This document shows positions 19,325 to 27,679 of a stretch of 64,000 bases of DNA, piece after piece. Position numbers and translations under genes: made by a program. The stretch comes from Farysia itapuensis (Eukaryota; Basidiomycota; Ustilaginomycetes; Ustilaginales; Ustilaginaceae): NCBI GenBank assembly GCA_023212645.1, contig JALBYC010000010.1, positions 1 to 64,000 of the forward strand, written 5' to 3'. The notes below the pieces were generated by a model that did no database searches, was not told the DNA's origin, and saw nothing but the letters and a program-made list of their open reading frames with translations. Position 1 is the first letter of the stretch; each line of letters starts with the position of its first letter.

Positions 19325-22300
19325 TCAGATCTGGAGGAGCTGGGAGATGGTACCACCAGTAGAGGAGCCGTCTGCGGACTGAGCACCACCTTGGACCGAG
19401 GAGAGACCATTGCCCTGAACAACCTTGTCGTTGGTCTCGTCAGAGTAACTGGATCCGCCCATGGAGTTAGCGTTGCTCAGCTGCGAGTTGTACGAAGAGG
19501 GAGCCGATCGTCGAGCGTTCTGCGAAGCGCCCTGCTTGTTGGCCTGCGAAGCTTCGGTGTTCTGAGTGATCTTGCCACCAACAGCTACGTTACCTTGGGG
19601 AGTACTCCAAGAGTCGGGAGCGTGGTGCCAGAAGTACCCAGAGGCGACGTAAGGACCCGCGTTGGCGCTGGCATCGGCGTTGCTGCTCGTATCCTGCGAG
19701 TTGCCCTGAACCTGAGTCTGAATCTGTCGTCGGTGATGGGCATTGGACGCTTGCGAAGCGCCCTGCTTGTCTTGCTGGTTGCTGTCGCTGTCTTGGATGA
19801 TAGTACCGGCATGAGCAGAAGAGTCAATGCTGGTTGGGCCAGTGGTCCAGCCTCCCGAAATGTAGACGGGTCCACCCGTGGCGTCAGCGGAAGCAGTCTG
19901 CTTGGTACCTTGCTGAGCGAGCTGACCCTGGGCTTGCAGATCTCGTCCGAAGATGTTGGAGAACTGCTGACTCAAAGACTGAGTGGCGCTCTGCTGACCG
20001 TCTTGAGCAGCTTTTCCGTTCTGGTTGACAGCACCGCCCTGAGCACCGTTGCTAACGTAGGCACCGCCGTTGCCGCCAGAGATGTAGGCAGATCCTCCCT
20101 CGGCGTTGGCCTGACCGTTCTGCTTGATACCCTGGTTGATACCTTGGTCAAGACCCTGGTATTGTCGTCGCCAGTAAGCACCTTCGCCACGGAACTGGTT
20201 CTCCTGCTGCTGCGAGAGATCCTGAGTGGCGGACTGAGCACCGTATTGCTGGCCGCTAGCTCCTTGGTTGACAGTGCCAGCGGTGGCGTCACCGTTGACG
20301 TATGCAGGTCCATTGTTGCCGACGATAGCAGTAGAACCGCCTTTGGCGTTGGCCCCGCCGGTCTGTTCAATGCCCTGACCAATACCCTGACCGAGACCTT
20401 GGAATTGCCGACCGAAGAGCTGCTGCAGACCTTGAGTAATGCTGCCACCCTGGCCGTTGTTCTCGGCGCCTTGGGAACCACCAGTAGTGACGGAGTTGCC
20501 GGTGCCAGATACGACGGGTCGGTTGTTCTGGTTCTGGAAGCTGGAGCCACCGTAGCCGTTAGCGCTGGCGCCCTGAGCACCGAATGCAGACTCGTACTGG
20601 CGCTTGCCAAGACCAAGCATCTGAGAGAGGCTCTGGTCGACCGATCCACCTGTTCCATCGTTCTCACCGAATTGAGATCCGCCAGTGGTGACCGAGTTGC
20701 CGGCGCCAGAAACCACAGGCTTGTTGGTCTGGCCTTGGAACGAAGAGCCACCGAAACCATCAGCGCTGCCCTTCTGCGAACCGGAAGCAAAGAGTCCCTG
20801 TCGCTTGCTAAGGCCGAGCTTCTGAGCGAGTGACTGCTGAATCTGGCCTCCCATGCCGTTGTCTTCGGCACTCTGAGCTCCGCCAGCAGTCAAAGAGTTG
20901 CCGGCGCCCGAGAGAACGGGAGTGTTGGTCTGTCCCTGAGCGGACTGGCCACCGAAGCCATCAGCGCTACCCTTCTGGGACCCGGAAGCAAAAAGGCCCT
21001 GTCGCTTGCTAAGACCAAGCTTCTGAGCAAGAGATTGCTGGATATCGCCTCCTGAGCCGTTGTTCTCGGAGCTCTGAGCGCCTCCAGCGGTGAGAGAGTC
21101 GCCAGCGCCAGAAAGAACAGGGGAGTTGGTCTGGTCCTGGGAGGACTCCCCACCAAAACCGTCAGCAGATGCTCCCTGATTGCCCTGAGCGAAGAGCTGT
21201 CGTCGGCCGAAGCTACTGCCCCCAAGGGATTGCAGCTGAGAAAGGGTCTGCTGGATCGAGCCACCTTGGCCGTTGTTTTCGGCACCCTGAGCTCCACCAG
21301 TGGTCAGGGAGTTACCGGTACCGGAGAGCACAGGCTTGTTGGTCTGGCCTTGAGCAGAGTCACCACCATAGCCGTTGGCTGAGGCGCCCTGCTTGCCCTG
21401 AGAGAAGAGCTGTCGACCTTGAAGGCTCTGGAGGAGCTTCTGAGTGATCTCCCCACCCTGGCCATCGTTCTGAGCCTGCTGAGCACCACCAGCAGTCAAA
21501 GAGTTACCAGCTCCAGAGAGAACGGGAGCATTGTATTGTCCCTGCTGGGAAGAGCCGCCAAAGCCATCAGCGGATGCTCCCTGCTTGCCCTCGGCACCAA
21601 GGAATTGTCGGCCTTGAAGCTTCTGCAGGAATTGCTGAGTAATGTCACCACCCTGGCCATCGTTCTGAGCCTGCTGAGCACCACCAGCGGTGACTGAGTT
21701 GCCAGCTCCAGAAACCACGGGAGCATTGGTCTGTCCCTGTTCGGAGAACCCACCATAGCCATTAGCGCTGGCACCCTGCTTGCCTTGTGCGCTTTCGAAG
21801 AGGTTGCTCAGCTGACGAGCGCTCAGCTTCTGCGTAAGGTCCTGGAGAACTTCGCCGCCAGTGCCGTCATTAGTCGCCGACTGGTTTCCACCTGTACCGA
21901 CAGTGTTACCAGATCCAGAGACGACGGGCTTGTTGATCTGATATTGGCTGGAGCTGCCACCAGATCCATCAGCGGAACCGACTTGCTCGCCAACAGCAGA
22001 AAGAATAGGCAGTCCTCGCTTTCCGTTGCTTTGATTACCCGTACCAGCAATTTGGGCATTGGCGTTGTTGTCGTTAAGGATAGGAGCGCTGATAACATCA
22101 CCGGTCTTGTGTTTGTCATCGCTGCTAGACCATTGTCCTTTGTGACCGTCACTGTTCTTCTGATTACCAGTACCAAGGATTTGGAGGTTGGCATCGTTAC
22201 CATTCAGGATTGGCAGGCTGATGACGTCGCCGGTAGATCCGCCTCGCTTATTCTTCTGGTTGCCAGTTCCGGCGATTTGGGTATTGACCTTGTTGCCGTT

Positions 22301-22645
22301 AAGAGCATCGATCGAAATGAGATCACCAGTTTTGCCTCCAGACGACTTGTGACCGTGGTGTCCTGAAGCCGGAGCAGCAGGTGCAGGGGAGCCTGAAGAG
22401 GGGTGACTAGGCTCGCTGCCGTGGTAGACAACGCTCAGGCCATCGTCCTTGGAAATCTTGACACCTTGAGTGTTCTGCTGGTTAGAGCCAGACTTCTGGG
22501 AAACATTGTTGCCGCTAGCCTGCTGGGTGGTACCCTGAGCATTGGACTGGGTGACATCCCGAGAGCTGACAGGGGCTGCCGAAGCAATGTTGGAAATGGC
22601 AACAGAGCCAACAACAAAGGCGGTGAATCCAGATGAGAACTTCAT
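19325..22645 (-). CDS. secreted repetitive Kex2-type precursor, Rep1 repellent-like
   Basis: A 1106-aa intronless protein with a clear signal peptide (MKFSSGFTAFVVGSVAISNI, cleavage probably near ASA/AP). The mature part is very rich in Gly, Gln, Ser, Asn and Ala and is made of repeats. There are three short A units (about residues 108-219, core DVIS-PILN-N-AN-QI-GTGNQ), eight B units of 64-71 aa (about 220-760, core QGASADGFGG, PVLSGAGNSLTAGGAQ, NDGQGG) and four looser C units (about 761-1054). Most units end in a basic site followed by Gln (SKRQ, GRRQ, WRRQ, HRRQ), as in precursors processed by the Golgi protease Kex2. The architecture resembles Ustilago maydis Rep1, whose peptides coat aerial hyphae. 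That link is by architecture, not alignment. Confidence 0.8.
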   Translation of the reverse strand: MKFSSGFTAFVVGSVAISNIASAAPVSSRDVTQSNAQGTTQQASGNNVSQKSGSNQQNTQGVKISKDDGLSVVYHGSEPSHPSSGSPAPAAPASGHHGHKSSGGKTGDLISIDALNGNKVNTQIAGTGNQKNKRGGSTGDVISLPILNGNDANLQILGTGNQKNSDGHKGQWSSSDDKHKTGDVISAPILNDNNANAQIAGTGNQSNGKRGLPILSAVGEQVGSADGSGGSSSQYQINKPVVSGSGNTVGTGGNQSATNDGTGGEVLQDLTQKLSARQLSNLFESAQGKQGASANGYGGFSEQGQTNAPVVSGAGNSVTAGGAQQAQNDGQGGDITQQFLQKLQGRQFLGAEGKQGASADGFGGSSQQGQYNAPVLSGAGNSLTAGGAQQAQNDGQGGEITQKLLQSLQGRQLFSQGKQGASANGYGGDSAQGQTNKPVLSGTGNSLTTGGAQGAENNGQGGSIQQTLSQLQSLGGSSFGRRQLFAQGNQGASADGFGGESSQDQTNSPVLSGAGDSLTAGGAQSSENNGSGGDIQQSLAQKLGLSKRQGLFASGSQKGSADGFGGQSAQGQTNTPVLSGAGNSLTAGGAQSAEDNGMGGQIQQSLAQKLGLSKRQGLFASGSQKGSADGFGGSSFQGQTNKPVVSGAGNSVTTGGSQFGENDGTGGSVDQSLSQMLGLGKRQYESAFGAQGASANGYGGSSFQNQNNRPVVSGTGNSVTTGGSQGAENNGQGGSITQGLQQLFGRQFQGLGQGIGQGIEQTGGANAKGGSTAIVGNNGPAYVNGDATAGTVNQGASGQQYGAQSATQDLSQQQENQFRGEGAYWRRQYQGLDQGINQGIKQNGQANAEGGSAYISGGNGGAYVSNGAQGGAVNQNGKAAQDGQQSATQSLSQQFSNIFGRDLQAQGQLAQQGTKQTASADATGGPVYISGGWTTGPTSIDSSAHAGTIIQDSDSNQQDKQGASQASNAHHRRQIQTQVQGNSQDTSSNADASANAGPYVASGYFWHHAPDSWSTPQGNVAVGGKITQNTEASQANKQGASQNARRSAPSSYNSQLSNANSMGGSSYSDETNDKVVQGNGLSSVQGGAQSADGSSTGGTISQLLQI
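20366..21988 (-). repeat. eight tandem B-type repeats in the Rep1-like gene
   Basis: Approximate bounds. There are eight diverged units of roughly 195-215 bp, each coding GAS(A/N)(D/N)G(F/Y)GG ... VSGAGNS(L/V)T(A/T)GG(A/S)Q ... GGxIxQxL ... (K/R/G)RQ. Units 5 and 6 are the most alike and share the ending LAQKLGLSKRQGLFASGSQ, which suggests a recent duplication. Flanking this block are three shorter A units (about 21989-22324) and four C units (about 19484-20365). Confidence 0.85.
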
Positions 22646-23884
22646 AATGATGGGTGGTCAAGAAGTCGAGAAGATTAGAGAGTCAAGGGCTGGTTGGGTA
22701 GATTAGAGAGAAGGGATTAAAGGGGCCTAGTAAGATAAAGTCCGGACAGGTAGTAGCACCAGAGAAATGTGTTGATGTGATGAGGAAAGGGAAGAGGGCA
22801 GATGGAATGTGATGATTATATAGCTTTCAAGTGCCTGCTGGAGGCTTCAGTGGAGATACCGGAAAACCACAGCGAAAACGTCTTGACTCTGTCGAAAAAG
22901 GGTTTGAGCGCAGCACACCAAGAGTGATGTGCTGCTTAGGGCTGCATCTTGTCCCATTCAGTTCTGCTGTAGTGGGCCACGATGGGCGAACACTCGAGAG
23001 GCAGAGACGCAAATCGGTGACAACGAGCATTGGTTCGCATCAATTTCTACTAGTGTGGCGATTTGATCACGGCAAGCGATGGGAACCGTTTAGACGTGGG
23101 AACAACCGCTAAGTGTCACAGCTGATTGATCGACTTCTGGATCACTACAAGTGCCGTGAACGAGCATGGGTGTTCGCATAGACCGAGCCGATGGGAGCGC
23201 GTTCAAAACAGCCGATGGGAAGACGAGTTGTGCGATTCGGCTGAGGGAAGGAGCAGGACGGCTAAGCAGGCTAGACAGAGGGAGAACAAGAGTCTTGACA
23301 CGCTTGCGTAAAGGACTGTATGAGTGGAATAGTTTCAGCTCTGTGTGACGGCGATTTTGGGCGGGCAATGGTTAGAAGCAGTGCGGATGTCATTTTGGCA
23401 TACGCCTGTCACTCATCTTGCATGAAGCGATCTTGAACGCCGGTGGATCGATCCAGGAAATTGAACTCTCCGGACCTGTCAAAAATCGGCTAAATTAGCG
23501 AGCTGGGTGTTGGACTCGATTTTCTGGAAGTGATCATCGGTGACTTTTCTTAGTAGCCGAGATGAGCGACGACGTCAACGCCAAACGAGCCTCGGAAGCA
23601 CGCACTTTGCCACAGTAAACACACAATAGCCATCAGTCAGGCTGCAGTCAGCCTGTCAAGCTGAACTGCTTACAGAAGTTTTCGACGAGCAATGGTAGTC
23701 TCGACGACCTTTTTAGTGGGGTCAACCGCCGTAATTGCCTCAATCACAGTGCCGCCCCTACTTCGTCCTCTTCTTAGTTTCCCTACCAACATCTTCCCTC
23801 TTCCGACTGAAACCTCTCTCTCTTTCTTTCTCATTTGTATCGTCAGCTTCTTCCTTCCCTTCACCATTGACTCTATCGAACACA
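22646..23884. other. divergent intergenic region between two secreted-protein genes
   Basis: About 1.2 kb without a convincing gene. On the Rep1-like side there is a CT-rich leader (minus strand) and a TATATAA at 22816-22822. On the other side, 23755-23880 is a pyrimidine-rich leader upstream of the next start codon. A large upstream region fits strongly regulated genes. Confidence 0.55.
22816..22822 (-). promoter_or_regulatory. TATA box of the Rep1-like gene
   Basis: TATATAA read on the minus strand, about 170 bp upstream of the start codon at 22645. The CT-rich sequence between them would be the transcript leader. Confidence 0.5.
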
Positions 23885-24418
23885 ATGAAATCAGCAAAGG
23901 CTTTCCTGGCCGTCACGGTCATAGTCGCCAGCCAGACATTGATCTCAGCTCTTCCAGTACCGTCTCGATCGCTGATGGTCGTCGATCAGGTTACTGTGCG
24001 AGGACTGGGAGATGCTCCACTCATCGTGTTGGGCAATTATCAGACCGGAGACGACAACCAAAGTGGCAACGGAAACACTCAGACGAGCGACTCGACCACA
24101 AACGTCAGCGGAAATGCAAACTCTGTCACTTCTAACTCTGACGGCACCACTCAAAACCAGACTCAGAATGCCGATCAGACCAACAGCTCGTCTTCGGCCA
24201 ACAGCGACCAGACTCAATCCCAGGGTGTGCCGACGGATCCGGACAGCGGCTCAGCCATTCCTCAATCGTCTGGGGGTCAAAACGTCGAGCAGAGCAACAG
24301 CCAAACCACTACTCAGAATTCAGGTGGCCAATCCTCGTCTCAAAGCAGTCTTTCGCAGCAGGGGAACACTCAGTCTTCGTCTCAATACCTGCAAAGGTGT
24401 GTAGGCTCAACTGCTTGA
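23885..24418 (+). CDS. small secreted Gln/Ser/Asn-rich protein, repellent-cluster member
   Basis: A 177-aa protein starting at 23885 (MKSAKAFLAVTVIVASQTL), an evident signal peptide followed by SALPVPSR, the same pattern as its two neighbours. The mature part is almost entirely Gln, Ser, Asn, Thr and Gly with no cysteine until near the end. The segment GDAPLIVLGN-containing DDNQSGNGNTQ resembles the A units of the Rep1-like protein. It has no B units and no obvious Kex2 site apart from VRG. The C terminus (YLQRCVGSTA) may be altered if an intron with a GTGTGT donor near 24397 is used. I cannot decide this from sequence. Function unknown; probably cell wall or surface. Confidence 0.65.
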   Translation: MKSAKAFLAVTVIVASQTLISALPVPSRSLMVVDQVTVRGLGDAPLIVLGNYQTGDDNQSGNGNTQTSDSTTNVSGNANSVTSNSDGTTQNQTQNADQTNSSSSANSDQTQSQGVPTDPDSGSAIPQSSGGQNVEQSNSQTTTQNSGGQSSSQSSLSQQGNTQSSSQYLQRCVGSTA

Positions 24419-25183
24419 TATTGCTAAGAGCGGTCCGTTACTTCTCGTCAGTCTCATTCAAATTTCTATTATTTCGCTTGCTCGCACCTTCACCTCGTCT
24501 TCAGTCATGTTTAGGAATTACCAGCAGATCTGCAGTTTCTCGTGTGGTGAAGTGGGCTTTCATACAGTACTACGGGTGGTCAGAGACTCTTCAGTGCTAT
24601 CAAGGAAGAAGAACGCTTTGTGATCGAACAGTCTCTCAGCGCTGTTTACGAAGTCTGTTGTCAATCTTTCATAGTATCGAGCGCTATGTCAAGGACTTGG
24701 GCAGTGGACTGAGCTATGCTTAACACCGTGCGGGTATCTGTACTTGGTCATCGAGCGACTGAGAGGCGCGTTCTGAGTGTCGATTCAAATGCCGGAATAT
24801 CTTCTTCACACGATCTCGCATGGAGTCATCTCGCTTCGATTCATAGTGCGAAGCAACCAGAGCCGCCAACAAGATTCGGTTGTTCTGACATGTTCTCATG
24901 CACTGTGTGCCGAGGTCTATTGTCCTCTGATACCAGAGTGACTCGTCGCTGCTGCCAAGCGAGAACCAGCGGCTTGATCGCGATTGCGATGCAGGAAATG
25001 ACTAGTGACCGAATGCGTTCATGTGACGTAGCCTCCTCATCGACAAAGCAGCATTGTCTCTTCGCCACAGCAGCAGAGACCGCACCCCTAAGAAGCAGTA
25101 GTAAAATCTTATAAATAAGCTGGAGGAACGACCTCGGACAGTTCTGGACCTTACCTACCTTTATTTTGAACCCGGCTTTCACT
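24419..25183. other. intergenic region within the secreted-protein cluster
   Basis: About 765 bp. The only signal recognised is a TATA box at 25110-25118 serving the downstream gene. Confidence 0.5.
25110..25118 (+). promoter_or_regulatory. TATA box of the third repellent-like gene
   Basis: TATAAATAA, ending 65 bp before the start codon at 25184, a good spacing for a core promoter with a short leader. Confidence 0.55.
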
Positions 25184-25834
25184 ATGAAGTACGCTACCTT
25201 TTCTACCATGTCTGTCCTGGCTCTCGCAGCTCTTACCAGCTCTGCACCTCTTCCGTCTGGCTCGCCCGTCACTGAGAGCAACTCTCAGGGCAGCACTGGT
25301 CAAAGCCAGCAAACTTCGAACTCTCAAGGAGTACTTGGTAGCCAGACTGGCTCCGCTGGCGGCTACGGTGGCAGCGCCACTGCAACTCAAGATAACGACT
25401 ATTCTCAAGTACAGCCTGGCAACCAAGTCACCAACGGAGGAACTCAATCTGCCCAGCTTCAGGGACAAGCGGGTTCTGTCTTGCAGAACGTGCAGTCATT
25501 GTTTGGTCGTCAAGTCCAAGATGCCAGTGCTGAGGGATACCGAGGCACTTCTACTGCGACTCAGGACAACGACGGTAGTCAAGTAGCTCCTGGTAATCAA
25601 GTTTCTCTTGGCGGCAGCCAAACCTCCTCTGACCAGGGACTTTCAGGCACCATCGATCAGAACAACAGTCTGCTGAGACGTCAGGTTCACGATGACATTG
25701 CAAGTATCCGACGTATTCCTGTACAGTTTGCTGGCACTGATGCCAGCACAAAGGGGCACTGCATGCCTCGCTACGCCGGTCTCGGTTTGCAACAGCCTTC
25801 GGGAACTTCACCTTGCAGCCATAGCGATGCCTAA
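25184..25834 (+). CDS. secreted protein with two Rep1-type repeats
   Basis: A 216-aa protein starting at 25184. The signal peptide (MKYATFSTMSVLALAALTSS) is followed by APLPSGSPVTESNSQGST, closely like the Rep1-like N terminus (VTQSNAQGTT). Two repeat units follow: GSAGGYGGSATATQDND ending SLFGRQ, and DASAEGYRGTSTATQDND ending SLLRRQ. Both contain a GNQV-x3-GG-x-Q core and match B units of the large neighbour. It is a two-unit relative of the 1106-aa precursor, probably processed by Kex2 at LLRRQ and perhaps at FGRQ. The last 45 residues contain Cys and look unlike the repeats. They might be a distinct mature peptide or a degraded reading frame. Confidence 0.7.
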   Translation: MKYATFSTMSVLALAALTSSAPLPSGSPVTESNSQGSTGQSQQTSNSQGVLGSQTGSAGGYGGSATATQDNDYSQVQPGNQVTNGGTQSAQLQGQAGSVLQNVQSLFGRQVQDASAEGYRGTSTATQDNDGSQVAPGNQVSLGGSQTSSDQGLSGTIDQNNSLLRRQVHDDIASIRRIPVQFAGTDASTKGHCMPRYAGLGLQQPSGTSPCSHSDA

Positions 25835-27679
25835 CGCGCGTGTCTCGCATTACCGGCCCACGTTCAGCCATTCCATCCCATAGCTTCACGATTCCTTCCT
25901 ACTGCAGCTTTAATTATTGAAGTATGAATTGTCCCAGCCTTTTCAGAAGGATTTGTGCTCATCATCACAGCTCGATTCTTGAACTGCCAGACGCTAGTAG
26001 TCAATGTAAAAGCAGCAAAGCTAGCACAGTACCATAAAAGGTTTGGAGCAAGAGACGCGAGTATTCGATCTCCAATCTGATCGGATCTCGAAGGCATTGC
26101 ATGTGAAATTGTGTTGGACGCCGAGGGGAGGGTGGAGGCGCCCAGGAATGCCTTGGTGGTACAATGGTGTGATCTGTACAGGTCGAAATGCCCGGTAACA
26201 CCGAGAGAGTGATAGGATGGCGAAAGCCGTACAGGCGGAGGTGCATGTGCATGCGTGAGTATGCGGGGTTTTGTTGAACGATGCGGACGTGGGAAAGATC
26301 GGATCTATTGTTTGTTCCAAGCGATGACAGGTGACGTGATGGAAGACACGTCGCGGAACGTGCCGGCTAACGTTGTCCAAAAAGGTTTTGCCGTAATAGA
26401 ATCGTCTCGGCTAAAATTTGTATTTCTGTTGTAATTGCACGTAGGAGAACTGATAAGTCGCCGTTGCATAATCATTTCTCGTTATTCCCCTTGCGCGGGA
26501 TCATCATCGCACGTCTTGCAAATCTGGTGCTATGATCATCACAGATCGACGGAGCCATCCCGTGTCGATCTTTCGCAAATCATCAAGACAGTTGAAAGAA
26601 AAACAGGAGAATATTAGCGCAGATCATTTGCCCGATGAGCCTGTGTTGGTGCGGGGCGCTGACGCTTAATTGCCGGTCGGAATGTAACTACAAACACACC
26701 TGACATGGTCAAGTCTGCAAACCGAATAGTGCGAGGCGTGGGAAGCATGAGCAGTGCCACGGGGCTATGCGAAGCACGGGCTGTCAATTGTCCACGAGCG
26801 GCCGGCAGCTGCCCCTTGTGATGCACGACTTTGTCATCCGTGCACATTCCCACCGATATGAGCTATTCTTTGACGTGCGTTGGCGTGGGTGTCGCCTGAG
26901 CCCACGCCATCTTCTCAGGCTTCGGCAACGTCGTACTTGCCGACATGCATGCTCTAATGCCGATCTACTTAGGCGAGATCTTGAGATCCCTGACAGTTCT
27001 GGGTGTCAGATCCGCTTGCGCCCATTTTCCCACATTTCGCTTAGCAAGCCGAGCTCAAGACACCGGATCCCGCTTGTCAACTATTGCGAGCATGTACGCC
27101 GCACAATGACAGGATGCCAAAGTTTGCCTTTCTTCGCCGCCAGACGCCACTGGCAGTGCCTCGACACTCAATCGCCTTATTTCTACGCTGTCGGCACAAT
27201 CCTTTGAACGCATCGCAGCTTCGGCAAGTCAGAGACGCGATTCTTGGTGTGAGCTTTCGCTCGCTTCGACTGGCTTGTACACAGTTGACTTGCCATCAAC
27301 GCATGCTTTCATCAGGTTCCACGCTTTCCATGACTTTCCCATCGATCAACACTAATTGCTCTGTCTCGCTTCGAGCTTGGACGACACTTATGCGACTTTT
27401 CGAAGAAGGAAGAGCAGCAGTGCTGCATAACGATAAGCCATAGTTAGTCGCACTTCCTGGAAGAATTCACCGTACAGACATGGTACTGTAGAGTGGCAAA
27501 TCTCTTTGCGGAACGCATCCATACGGCACTTACTGAGTATTTCCTACCGTATGTCATCCTCAGTCCCCATGTCAGGCCTCCAGTCCCTCTGTGCGGGCCC
27601 TTCATAAGAGTGAAGTCTGCTTCAATTTCCTTCGCATGTCCCTACCTCCTTCAGCAAACTCATTTCGGCATCCAACAAC
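25835..27679. other. long intergenic region without recognised genes
   Basis: About 1.85 kb, the largest gap in the window. Several open frames of 60-146 codons exist on both strands, but none shows a domain, codon bias or splice structure I can support. It lies between the secreted-protein cluster and the RhoGEF gene. Confidence 0.5.

Noticed and set aside
19391..20833. 480-codon plus-strand frame opposite the Rep1-like gene
   Set aside because: Its repetitiveness is the reverse-strand image of the repeats; no signal peptide or domain.
23562..23618. 18-codon frame starting MSDDVNAKRASEAR upstream of the 177-aa secreted protein
   Set aside because: Considered as a first exon, but no donor or in-phase acceptor joins it to the signal-peptide gene; possible upstream ORF only.
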